64,000 nt of DNA from Takakia lepidozioides (lineage: Eukaryota; Streptophyta; Takakiopsida; Takakiales; Takakiaceae). Numbering within the stretch: the first letter of the stretch is position 1; every line of letters starts with the position of its first letter. Where the stretch lies: contig CM060731.1 in NCBI GenBank assembly GCA_030704615.1, forward strand, positions 48,608,001-48,672,000. Direction: 5' to 3'. This document shows, piece after piece, positions 34,213 to 45,224 of this stretch. Position numbers and translations under genes: made by a program. The notes under the pieces were generated by a model, which saw only the letters and a program-made list of their open reading frames with translations, was not told the DNA's origin and made no database searches.

Positions 34213-34530
34213 ATACTTTTCTGCACTTGTTTGAATTGCTTAAAATTGGTTGCGATTATTTATTGTTGTTCATTTGTTGAATTTGTATGCAGCCGAATTT
34301 AATTTTCATTTGCAGGAAATGAACCGGTTGATATGTACAATGGCCGGATTTATAGCCGAACACACCAAAAAAAAAAAGGAATATTACCGGTTGTAAAACA
34401 ATATGTAGGAAATTGACCGCCTGAAGTTACCACTAAGGGGCAGCAGCCGACCCCCCAACCCACTTAGCCGGTTGGTGTTGAAAATGAGCGGCCACTGGCT
34501 GGTTCAACTCAAAATATTTCCCGGACACTG

Positions 34531-34840
34531 ATGGGCACATACCACCTTGGAAGTGGTTGTGGGTTCAATCCGCTAATTGGTGTCACCAGGTGTACTCCAC
34601 CTGCATCCTGGAAGGCAGTAGCCCTTTGGGATCACACCATAATTTGCGCTTTCTTCAGTGTCATATATATATATATATATATATATAACGCCTCCCCAAG
34701 GAAGCGTAACTTATGGAGTCACTTCACCCCCCCCCAAGGGCTACTGCCTTCCGCTAGGAAGGTGGACACCTTCATGACACACCGGACCGTGGTTTGACAT
34801 CCAACGTGGTATGTGCCCATTACCACTGGGCTACATGCTG
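34531..34840. repeat. Fold-back repeat with SINE-like arms, target of the hAT insertion
   Basis: GGGCACATACCAC and GGAAGGCAGTAGCCCTT occur on the left (34533, 34613) and inverted on the right (to 34828 and 34720-34752), around a (TA)n core at 34662-34687. The left arm has GTGGGTTCAATCC, a B-box match. Related sequence (ACTTATGG...CTTCACC...GGCTACTGCC) occurs at 46195-46260 and left of the hAT at 30640-30680. Confidence 0.65.
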
Positions 34841-36431
34841 GTTGTCTTAGCGTCATATATATGTATATTCTACGATCTACCAAACTATGCTTTTATTATA
34901 ATCTCACTATTTTCTAGTTGTAGATCTGCTTATGCTAATGAAATCATATTCTCACGAGGAAGGTTTGTGATATTGAGCCGGGATCTCTAACAAGGTTTTT
35001 GAGTCATGTAGGATAACAAGTTTGAACCAGGCAAAATATTTGTGATGAGTGGCAGCTTGGGTAGCACCTATGTCATTGCCAACACTATTAAGACATGGCC
35101 AAAAATGGGTAAACCATTGATTTCTGTTTGATGGTTTTATAATAGGGACACTGCCCGGTAATCTGTATGTCACGGTAATGTGACGTGTAGGCGCCAGGTG
35201 GGAGCCATGTCAACGCCTCTCTGCCTGCAGCAGCTGCTTATAGTGTGGTAGGCAGAGCGGCACACGGCCCTCCCTTAAACCAATAGAGGGTCCGAAATTG
35301 AGTGCTGCTGCCCCTCTTGCCGCTAGTGTGGTATCTCCCTAAAACTAGTCTTACTCGTCACTAACATTTAATACACCATTATCTTTTATTATTTATTTTT
35401 ATTTTAAAGGGAAGGAGGGCCGCCCTCAGCACTAAGTCCCAAGCGTAATGAGCTCATGCCCGGGCTGCTCCTCTTGCTGGCCTGAGTGCCAGGGAGCCTT
35501 AGTGCCGCCCCACCGAGGGGGGAAGCCGTGACCCTTGGAGGGGAGGCACCCCTTGAGAGCTTTATATTAAGATTATTGAAGGGAAAATTTACTTGCTATG
35601 GTTACTCGATGACTTGTTAAGTTTATCTCCAAAATACAAATGAGTATAACTATGCATCTTGCTTATAATTACCTCACATACATTACATATTATATTATAT
35701 ATTATAGAATAAAAGCCACAACCACTGTCCTAGTATTGTCCTATCATGAGGCCATGCCATCTAATGTAACAAAAATCTTCTTCTATGCTAATAACTGTCA
35801 CAGTGCATTATTTACTATGCTTACTATGTTATTTACAATATAATTAAGTCAAAGATATATTTAATTATAAGAAGAGGAACTGAAGGTCACATTTGCAAGG
35901 CATGTGGCACAGCCTGGGGATGCCAGGTGATGCTGTAGGGGCCGGCTGCCTTGCTTGGTTTGCTTTGTGTCTCCGGGCTGCCAGATGGGCTATTCGGCAA
36001 AGGTGCTCAAGAAAATGTCACCCTCTGCTCTGATTGTCAACTGTTCACACCGTTGGGCTTACTCCCTTCTTTGCCGCACTATAATTGCGGCTTGCCATCG
36101 CTCTCTGATCGGCTGCTCCTCTGCTCTTGCGTACGTCCAGTGACCCTCCTATTTTTTTTTCAGATTCGCTGTACTCTCTCAAAGCTAATTTGGTGATAGT
36201 TTTGATCTAGACCCTAGTCGTTTTCTTCCTGGCCTCTCGGCTGCTAGCTCCCAGAGCTGCTCTAGCCAAGAATGCTCCTTCTCAGCTTTCTCGGGCAGGC
36301 AGGCTGGCACAGCTCTTTGCTGCGTCCTCTCTCAATGCTGGCAGCTTAGTCAGGCGCTGGTCATGTTCCCAGACCTGGCGGCAGGGCTTTCTTTCGAGAA
36401 ATAAGAAATTAATAATTTTAGAATCTAGATT
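34841..36431. other. Gene-free stretch before PAL locus 2
   Basis: A/T-rich core around 35600-35870; no supported coding sequence and no match elsewhere in the window that I can see. Confidence 0.45.
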
Positions 36432-36756
36432 AATTACCTGTAGTATTATTTTAGTTGGACAGACGATGGTCAGGGGCAACAAGTTTGAAGGGGGGGATGG
36501 TTTGTAGTCAAACAAAGCGGTGCTCACAATCCAACACGTTTTTCAGATCTTGCAACACTGTACTGTGGTGCTTGTGTACAGAGAAGGCGGTCAACGTGCA
36601 GGTCTGCTCGTACTCCGCGGTCTCCACCCCGCGGCTCCTCACCTCCACACTGACTTCACTTGTGAGATACAACATGGGCCTGCGCATTACATATTATAAT
36701 CTTGAGCGCAGTCGTGGGCCCTGGGTCCCACATAACTAGCTACTCTGTGCACTCCT

Positions 36757-36764
36757 TATAAGTA
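36757..36764 (+). promoter_or_regulatory. TATA box of PAL locus 2
   Basis: TATAAGTA, aligned with TATAAATA of locus 1, about 280 bp before the ATG. Confidence 0.5.
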
Positions 36765-37041
36765 CAGCTCCTCCTCTCATTGCCATCACTCTCCAATCGA
36801 ACTCCGTATTGAGTATCTCAGACATATTGAATTATATCTACCAACTTCTCCAGTTTGAATTTTGTGAGACATGTATCCACCTTACAGCTGCTACTAATCA
36901 CCTGCAGCTCCATCCATTACAGAGTTTACTTCTGTACTGAGATCTGTAGCTCACACCACAGCCGCCCTCTATCATTGGGAAGTAAATAAATTTCTAAATT
37001 TCTCCATTAGACCTACAGGTCTGTACTAAAGTTCTGCGAGG

Positions 37042-39202
37042 ATGGTGATGGCCGACGGAGCTCGTGTGAGCGTCAATGGCAATGGCATCAAAGCTCAGCA
37101 CGAGGCTAGTTTGGAATCTTTTTGCGCAAAGGTGGAGCTTGCGGACCCTCTGAACTGGGGGCGAGCAGCCTCAGCCCCGCAAGGCAATCATCTGGACGAG
37201 GTTAAAGATATGGTGAAAACATTCTACGGCGCAACCCAAGTAGCCATTGAAGGGGTGACCTTGACGGTTGCTCAAGTGGCAGCCGTGGCCCGCCGACCAG
37301 AGGTGAGAGTGGTGCTGGATGCTGCCAATGCCAAGGGTCGCGTTGATGAAAGCTCCAACTGGGTTCTCCAGAAGATCATGAACGGTGGGGATATCTATGG
37401 GGTCACAACTGGTTTCGGAGCCACCTCTCACCGGCGTACACAGCAAGGGGTGGAGCTCCAGAGAGAGCTCATTAGGTTTCTGAATGCTGGAGTTTTGGGC
37501 AAGGGCAACACCCTCCCAGCGTGCACCACGCGGGCAGCCATGCTTGTGCGCACCAACACGTTAATGCAGGGATTCTCTGGCATTCGTTGGGAGATCCTGG
37601 AAGCCATGGAAAAGCTTTTGAATGCTAATGTCACACCCAAGTTGCCACTGCGAGGGACCGTCACCGCTTCTGGAGACCTTGTTCCCTTATCTTACATCGC
37701 GGTACTACTTACTGCCAGGCCCAACTCCAGAGCTGTCACCGAGGACGAACAGGAAGTGTCAGCCTTGGAAGCTGTGAGACTCGCCGGGGTCGAGAAACCT
37801 TTTGAAGTGCAGCCCAAGGAAGGCTTGGCCATTGTCAATGGAACGGCGGTGGGGTCAGCCTTGGCATCCACAGTCTGCTTTGACGCCAATGTGATGGTCC
37901 TACTGACTGAGGTTCTTTCGACCCTGTTCTGTGAGGTGATGCAAGGAAAGCCTGAGTTTGCTGATCCCTTGACGCACAAGCTGAAGCACCTCCCAGGCCA
38001 GATGGAGGCGGCTGCCATTATGGAGTGGGTGCTCGATGGAAGCTCATACATGAAGGCAGCAGCAAAACTGCATGAGACTGACCCTTTGAAGAAACCCAAG
38101 CAGGATCGATATGCGCTACGGACTTCCCCCCAATGGCTGGGCCCACAGGTGGAGGTGATTCGCAATGCCACACATGCCATTCAAAGAGAAATCAACTCTG
38201 TCACGACAACCCAATCATTGATGCTGTCGGGGACAGGGCCCTTCATGGCGGGAATTTCCAGGGGACTCCCATTGGAGTCTCCATGGGAAGCTCATGTTTG
38301 CACAGTTCTCTGAGCTGGTAAACGACTACTACAACAATGGCCTTCCTTCAAACCTGAGTGGAGGACCTAACCCAAGTCTGGACTACGGAATGAAGGGCGG
38401 GGAGATCGCCATGGCTTCATACCTCTCGGAGTTGAACTACTTGGCCAACCCAGTGACCACCCACCTGCAAAGCGCTGAGCAGCACAACCAGGATGTCAAC
38501 TCACTGGGTTTAGTGGCTGCAAGAAAGACCGAGGAAGCTATTGAGATTCTGAAGCTTATGAGCTCCACTTTCTTGGTGGGTCTATGCCAGGCAGTAGACC
38601 TTCGCCACATCGAGGAGACGATGCAGACGGCAGTGAAGCAAATTGTGTCCCAGGTCGCCAAGAAGACGCTCTTCAGAGGTAGTAACGGCGAACTTTTGCC
38701 ATCACGGTTCTGCGAGAAGGACCTTCTCCTCCTGGTGGATCGCCAGCCTGTATTCAGCTACATCGATGATGCCAGCAGTGAAACTTACCCCTTGGTGCAG
38801 AAACTCAGGGAAGTCTTGGTGAGTCATGCGCTCCAAAACGCCAAGAACGAAAAATCGGAGACTACATCAGTGTTCCACAGGATCGCAATCTTTGAAGAGG
38901 AGTTGAAGACGCGCCTGAACATTGCTGTACCTTTGGTCCGGGAGTCCTACGATAACAAGGGGTATTCGGCCGTGCCAAACCGGATTGAAGACTGCAGGAC
39001 ATACCCTCTCTACAGATTTGTGAGCTCAAAATTAGGGACCCAGTTGCTGTCAGGCTTGACTATGTCTCCTGGTCAAGAGATTGAGAAGGTGTACAATGCC
39101 ATCTCCGAAGGCAAGCTTGTGGATCCTCTTCTCAAATGTGTTGAAGGTTGGACTGGGACACCCGGCCCTTTTGCCCAGCGCTGCAAAGGCGGATTACATT
39201 AG
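37042..39202 (+). pseudogene. PAL: Phenylalanine ammonia-lyase, locus 2 (two deletions, stop lost)
   Basis: Frame open from 37042 with the lid loop [17 protein letters not shown] and the MIO-forming Ala-Ser-Gly at 37666-37674. At about 38203 one base is missing (GTCACGAC for GTCAACGAC of locus 1), and at about 38286 a further 31 bp are missing, removing [11 protein letters not shown]; the deletion ends share TGG. The three frames needed are 37042-38203, a short middle one, and 38294-39202, which holds [14 protein letters not shown] and [11 protein letters not shown]. The stop used at locus 1 (TGC TAA) is TGC AAA here, adding KGGLH before a new stop. Two independent lesions, one not in a homopolymer, make this a true pseudogene. 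About 90% or more of residues agree with locus 1 by eye. Confidence 0.95.
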
Positions 39203-40539
39203 ATAGTAGATCGTCACAGGGATTCGGAACTTTTAACTTGACTTCCGACATGCATCATATATGCATTCATTGAGCAACCGCTGAAGTAGAACATAAGGAA
39301 AGATGTACATGCATAGAGGCTCTTTATTACAATTCATTAAACTAGTCATTCATAGTCTCTCGTGACAAAAGCTTTAGAAGCTTTCGAGTAGACCTACATG
39401 TCCATAATTCTTGACGGCCCCGTCACCCAGTATACACAGAAGGGCTCTTTATGACCCTGTTTTACCTGAAGTCACCAGAACTCATGACGTCCGCAGAATT
39501 CATAGCTTCCGCATGTCCAGAATGTTGTTCTGTCACTTAACTCACGCTGCTGGTGGGACGTAATTTCAATTTGAAGACTTCCGACTCTTTGAAGACTCTT
39601 CCTTGTTGACCTCCACAACTTAGGTAAGGTTTCGTCTACATGTTAGCAGATTTCATAAGACGAAAGGTACATGTGTCGCTCCAATGGAAAACTTCTCTTC
39701 CGGATGCAAATTATCACTGAACACAATCGTGTCTACTTGCAGACCTAGCTCGATCTCTTTCATCATTTTCAAGTTTCTCTGAACTCCATGTGGGATTTTG
39801 AACATTTGACCTCCAAATTACTTACGTTGTAACTCCACGAGAACTCCACTCTACATACAGATGACAAAGAAGTCCCAAATGCATCAGGACTTTCCATCTT
39901 CACAGGGTCGCATGGCTGTTGAAGGAGGTCTAAAATAGTGTCGACTGCATCTCAAAATTGTGTTGCCAGTAGTGCCGGCTACTCAGTCATACAAAATCTA
40001 GAATATTGCAACCTCAGGGAAAAAGGAAACTTAGCGATGAGTTCACAGTAGTAGACGTGGGACAACAGCAACTTCTGCCATGAAAGCAGTTTCTGCAACC
40101 TAAGCTTCTAAAATGCATGTTTGTCCCGAATTGCGCTTGCACTTGCAATACTGTATCCTCTGGATAGTGTGCCAAATTCGACAGGTGTTACTCTGTTGAG
40201 CTCACAGCGTGAGAGGCCATGTCTCCTGGTTGCCGGGAATTGGAGGGAAGCCTCGCAGCATGCAAAAGATGAACTGTCCAGGCTGTGGAACTGGAAAGGG
40301 TACAATCCAGCTTCACCCGAATGATAACTTGGATGCCTCCCAAGCCTCCAGAGCTTCCCAAAAAAGCTATGGACATGGAATCTCTGCGAGATTTCATGGG
40401 TGTGATGCGAGGCAGGCCGGATGTTGAGCACTCCGAGAGCCGAAGATTATCCGGATTATTGTCAATTTTAAGAATTACAATTGTTTGAATTACAATTGAA
40501 CAAGTTTTTTTTGGGGTTTCTTAAGAAGGGACTGGAATT
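39203..40539. other. PAL locus 2 3' flank and following spacer
   Basis: No gene. Homologous to 1065-2390 inverted up to about 40478. Confidence 0.5.
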
Positions 40540-40780
40540 TTTGTTTTGTTTTGTTTTGTTTTTTTGTTTTTTTTTTAAGGGAAACACCTGGGAGCGACAG
40601 CTCACAAATCAGGCCCCTTAGTAGTGAGAGGAAAAAATAACCTCTTTCATTTATGTGCCATGAGGCGAATGAGTGGGACACCGCCTAGGAACCATACCAC
40701 ACCCGTCAGTAGCAAGATTTGACCCCATACACATCTGGGCGGCACTCAGTGCACTTAACCAACCTTTCTTTGCAAACCCG
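40540..40780 (-). repeat. tRNA-derived SINE with A-rich tail
   Basis: Minus strand starts near 40780 with TTGGTTAAGTGCACTGAGTG (A-box-like), then GGGTCAAATCTTG (B-box-like), GGTGTGGTATGG, CTAGGCGGTGTCCCA, AAAGAGGTTATTTTTTCC and CTGATTTGTGAGCTGTCGCT, and ends in TTTCCCTTAAAAAAAAAAC followed by (ACAAA)n. Best of three family members. Confidence 0.7.
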
Positions 40781-41828
40781 GACTTCTTCCCAAGTCCCCG
40801 CCCCATGCTTCAAGTCCCCCTATGCTTGAATTGCCATGTTATGCTAAGGCTGCAGCAAGATTATTTGCTCTCAAAGCATCTCCCCCTCGTCTGGTTTGTA
40901 GTAGGAAGGGACTTGAGGCTATGGTGTTTATTGATAGTTGTGCTTCGGTTTCGAATGCAATGTCCTCTTGACAGTGGATCTCCAGAATCGAAATAACCCA
41001 TATGTTTTCAGACTTCGTAGGGATAATGCAATACCAAAGCTCTGCACCTCTGTGCCTCTCCACCTATTCTTATATTCAAAACTTCTTTCATGTATGTTCA
41101 TTAATCCATCCGATAGACATCAACAATAGAAGCACTCAGCATCCATATTCTTGCGAAACACTCCCCCCTCGGCAAGCTTCATCAATTATTCATATGACCC
41201 GTTTGGTGATATCTCCTCCTCGAGCTCCTCAGATTTTCAAGTCTCTCAGATCCAAACTCAACAGGCTCCCTGCTCGACTTAGCTCCCACTAGAATCTGCA
41301 AATCCCTTCACACTCCTGCCATCTCTAACACCTGACTCGACGACATCCGTTCATTTTCCTGTAAGTCCCTTTTTACCAGCTTGGTCTATTCCTATTCTTT
41401 TTTTCTATGTCAATCTAGGCTCATGAGCAAATGCAAAATTCTATGCCTCTCGCCTATCCATTCCATCCCCTCCTCTTGGAGGGTTCTTCCATCCATTACC
41501 TACCCGCCAACCCAACATGACTTCTCTCAGATCCTTGGATGTCACAACCTCCCTCTTGCCACCCCGATCTTGGTCAAAACCTCTCTGCAAAACACTGAAA
41601 GATTCATACCTTTAAACACTTCGGGAGCCCCACATAGACTGTCTCTAAGTACCCCAGTCATGCTTGTCCAGCTCAAGAACCCGATCCACACAAGGTCTCT
41701 ATCCCACTTCTGGTTACCCTCCTTCATCCCCTCTGACAAGAAAACAAGATTCCGATTCTTCTCCTCCAGGCCATCAAATGAGACTCAATCCCTCAGCTTG
41801 TCTTCAGCCATGCATGCAAGTTAATTAA
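40781..41828. other. Stretch upstream of the LINE
   Basis: Pyrimidine-rich, with broken frames. May include LINE 5' UTR or a decayed ORF1; no RNA-binding or zinc-knuckle motif seen. Confidence 0.4.
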
Positions 41829-42800
41829 CTTATCCTCCTGGAACATTCGTGGCTTGGGGTCCGATTAGATGGCGCTGAAGAAAATCAAGCTATCTACGTG
41901 GCTCAGACCACTAATCCCCTCCTTCTCTGTTGTATTCTTGCAAGAACATAAGCTTTGCGATAGGAAAATTAGAAACCTCACCAATCAGCTCTGGTCTAAG
42001 GACTCCGCTCTTTGGAAACCCTCCATCGAAGGAACAAAGGGTGGTACAACGATCCTCCTCTCTCCCTCCCTCAAGCAGTTTCTCAGTAAAGATGAAGTCT
42101 GGGAAATCGGAAGAGTACAGTTCTGCTCTCTCCTAATCCCCAATGCAGGGGAACCTCTAGGTTTTATTAATATTTATGCCCCCAACGACCCGTCCCTCAG
42201 AGCAGCGCTCTGGTCAAAATTTGCCAGCATATGTCCCAACATCAAGACATCATTATATGGATTATGGTGGGGGACTTTAATATGGTGGAAAACGATAGAG
42301 ACAGAAAAAGAGAGGCTCACACCACCTATGCCCAGAGGAAGACCAATCCTGGCAGTTTCTGACCCAGACACACAGCCTGGCGGAGATTGACAGACCGTTG
42401 CTAGATCCCGCGGGCATTGCCCCATTCTTCACATGGTCCAACAACAGAGATATTGGGGACCTCAGCATGGCTAGGTTGGATCGATTCTACACCTCCCTTC
42501 CCCTAACACCTGCAATCTGTTCTTGCCCCCAAGAACCCATACCTCTTGGTTTCGAACATGCCCTAGTTTCGGCCACTCTCAAGTTGCCCAACACCCACCC
42601 CAAAGGAATTTACAAACTCAACTCTGCTCACCTCAAGATTCCATCATTCGTAGAAGGCCTCAAGAAAGCGTGGACGTCCACTGCCAACATGCTCCCCTGC
42701 CCTATCGGCAGATTTCAGGCCAAACTAGCAGTTGCATGCAAGAAAAGCCAGACCCTAAGTCAGGAGATCACAGCCTCTCAGAAGAAGAAGCAGGCCTAGG
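41829..42800 (+). pseudogene. LINE endonuclease domain (APE type)
   Basis: Would nick target DNA for target-primed reverse transcription. Motifs in order: SSWNIRGLGSD (before a TAG at 41866-41868), VVFLQEHKL with the catalytic Glu, FINIYAPND, MVGDFNMVENDRD in another frame near 42265-42305, and FFTWSNN followed by ARLDRFYTS. At least two frameshifts and one stop. Confidence 0.8.
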
Positions 42801-43179
42801 CACTTACAAAATGTCTTCGATTATGCGAGAAAAAGATCGAATCTCGCTCATGTGATTCCCACACATTTCAAACCTACCTAGATGCGCGCCACAACCTGGA
42901 CCAATTCCATCTCCAAAGGGAAAAGAAAATGAAGATGCAATTGGGTATTAACTGGTCAACCAGAGGAGCAAGATGTCTAAATACTTCTTCCAAAAGTTGA
43001 AACAACGAAGAGCCAGTCAAACTATTTTTGAGCTCTACATTGATCCTCATAGTACCTCTACAACCTCTATCACGAGGCAATGTGTACCTCGGATTTCAAT
43101 CACTTCTCCTCCTTATTTCAGGCTGACCCAAAAGACCACCTCTTCCCTGATAGACTCAGAGATTGTCTTCGAACCATCC

Positions 43180-43370
43180 CTCAGTCTCTTCAAGGTGAAG
43201 ATAATATCTCCCTGGACAGAGACCTTGACCCCCAAGAGATAGAAATCGCCCTTAAAGCCATGAATAACAACAAAGCTCCGGGTTTGGATGGAATGCCGGT
43301 GGAATTCTACAAATTATTGTGGACCACTATTGTAAAGGATTTCTGCGTCATGGCCAACGCCATCAAAGGC
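43180..43370 (+). pseudogene. LINE reverse transcriptase, N-terminal block
   Basis: LDPQEIEIALKAMNNNKAPG, LDGMPVEFYKLLW: the conserved first RT block of plant L1-like elements. The frame then runs into the inverted block. Confidence 0.75.
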
Positions 43371-43374
43371 CAAA

Positions 43375-45190
43375 ACTTCATGTTTGGTTTTGTTCCAATT
43401 AACTTTGAATCCGGAAACACTGCAGAATCGGGATAGGGTGCTTTCTGCCGCCTCCAAAGAGGATTGGGTCGCCTCGAGAATGAGGAACGTGTCATCCACT
43501 AACATGAAGTCTTTTACCCGTCTTCAGACTGTAGTTTTGGGATTCTGCAGCCTAAGTCCTTTTACTTGAGGGTTGTCTTCCAGCATGAAGCCAAGCGCAT
43601 CTACCACGAAGAGGAAGAAGAAAGTAGCTAAGGGACAGCCCTGCCTAACAGATCTCTGAAGCTAGAATGGCTTGGATAAATGACCATTAACTATGACTCT
43701 GCTGGTGGCTCCTTGCAGGAGTATTTACACCCCACTGACAGAAGCTGGGAGGGAGCCTTGATTTCTTGAGGACCGCCATGAGGAAGGTCCAATCTACCTT
43801 GTCAAATGTTTTTTCGAAATCAAGGAGCCAGAGGGCAAGAGCTTGTCTTGAGTTTGTACACTACAGCAGATCACGGTAGTTATGACTGCCAAACCGTGGT
43901 AGTCATGGTTTTCTTGACTTTGACCATGACTGCACCATGTTTTTATATGAAATTGACCTCTCGCAGTCGTTCATACGACTGTAGTCATATGAACGACTAT
44001 CTAAGTAGTCGTCTGTATGACTACATGGCTCCGGAATGGGCGGAAGGCTGGTCAACGACAATTGACCAGATTTAGCTCACCATTCATAGTCATTTCCATG
44101 ACTACAGTGTACATGGATAAGGTTACATAGTCATGATGACTACTGGGGATTTTGTAATTTGGTGTGTATAATACAATTAAAACACCATATGATCACATGA
44201 ATGACTAATGGGTGTATTGGTTAGCAGGTAGTGAACTATAACTCTTATAGTAAAGATTGGTCATCATACTTTCTTTCCTGTTTGGTGTCACATGATATAT
44301 ACACATGCCCAAGAGTAGAATCCGCAGCAAGCTTTCACTGCAGTTTTCATGTGGTACTTCAGGCACCCAATGCGCCCAAAATGAATCCACAATGTTAATA
44401 TCTTAAAACCTACTTGCAATGACTGCATGCTCCAGTTAACAAAAATTACTAAATTTGCCCGGCTCTTTCCTTGGAGGAGCCACTTGATGGCATAGACCAA
44501 CAATGGTAAATTGTTTAAAGGGAAAATAATTCAAGCATCTTTCCTGGTTGGATTTCTCATTGAGTGGAAATGAAGACATGTATAACTAGGCTTTGGAGAC
44601 TTGTGGGTTGCAGGTTCAAACTCCTCTAAATACAATCAAATGGATAAGATGGCACTAGGGTTGGTAGGCGAGCTAAAGATAGCACGTGGTACCCTAGATG
44701 GGCTGCCACGTGGTTTTTTTTTAAAAATTATAAAATGCATTATGCTATGTGGCACAATGCGGTACGACGCGGCGTCTGACATATGTTTTTCATTTTTTTT
44801 TTAAATTAATCTTTTTAATCAATTGCGCCTCCCCACGTGGTGCGGCAGCGGCGACTGCAGTATGGTATATATGACTGCAGTGAGAGATATCACTTGGTTC
44901 ATCTGACTATATTCATCTGGACCGTACCATCTTGTACTCATTGTATTCACTTGGTTTGCACGACTTACAGTCATAGAAGTCATATGTACCGTTTATGACT
45001 AAATAATAGTCATATATACAGTCACAAATACCGCGATCTGTTGTAGTGGTAGCATAGGCTGATGCTTCTTGGGCCAAGAAAACATTGTCTAGAGTAAACC
45101 TGCCTTTAACGAAACCTGCTTGCCCTGTTCTAATCATGGCAGGAAGAAGGGGCTGAAGGCGCAGAGCCACGGTCTTGGAAATTATTTTAT
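43375..45190 (-). pseudogene. LINE reverse transcriptase middle, inverted, interrupted by CACTA
   Basis: Minus-strand order: YKIISKTVALRLQPLLP and TGQAGFVKGRFTLDNVFLAQ (45190-45052), CACTA insertion, then LALWLLDFEKTFDKVDW (43855-43795), RQGCPLATFFFLFVVDALGF (43640-43580), the catalytic box as MLVDDTFLIL (43505-43476; family FADDT) and SGFKVNWNKTK (about 43410-43378). Removing the CACTA element and one TSD joins QEASAYAT and NSRQALALW in frame. The plus-strand blocks on both sides are the expected neighbours. Confidence 0.8.
43859..45048. mobile_element. Second non-autonomous CACTA element, nested in the LINE
   Basis: Ends CACTACAGCAGATCACGG and (complement of right end) CACTACAACAGATCGCGG; 3-bp duplication GTA at 43856-43858 and 45049-45051. 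1190 bp, no transposase. Subterminal repeats are of a GTCATAT/CATGACT type, quite different from the CpG-rich repeats of the element in ORF-X, so it is another family. Confidence 0.9.
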
Positions 45191-45224
45191 AGCCCTTTTA
45201 CTTGGAGACATCTCTAAGTCAACA

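Larger units (their letters stand above)
30730..34530 (+). mobile_element. hAT DNA transposon with 8-bp target duplication
   Basis: ATGGGCAC lies at 30722-30729 and again at 34531-34538. Left end CAATGAACGGGAAGAA and right end (complement) CAGTGTCCGGGAAATA are imperfect terminal inverted repeats. An 8-bp TSD and short TIRs beginning CA are the hAT signature, and the transposase inside is hAT type. The 3801-bp element has subterminal CCGGAAA and AACCGG motifs on both sides, a 105-bp tandem duplication and a second direct repeat in the 5' part, and two hairpins after the transposase stop. Confidence 0.9.
36432..40478. repeat. PAL segmental duplication, copy 2
   Basis: Inverted relative to 1065-5267. 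The distal 360 bp (about 40120-40478) also match 61265-61710, so this 3' flank occurs three times. Confidence 0.85.

Noticed and set aside
37042-39202. Locus 2 as a processed retrocopy of PAL locus 1
   Set aside because: Promoter, 5' UTR and more than 1 kb of 3' flank are duplicated, and no poly(A) tail or TSD is seen.
43375-45190. Twin priming as explanation for the inverted LINE part
   Set aside because: Twin priming inverts the 5' segment only, but here sequence on both sides keeps the plus orientation.
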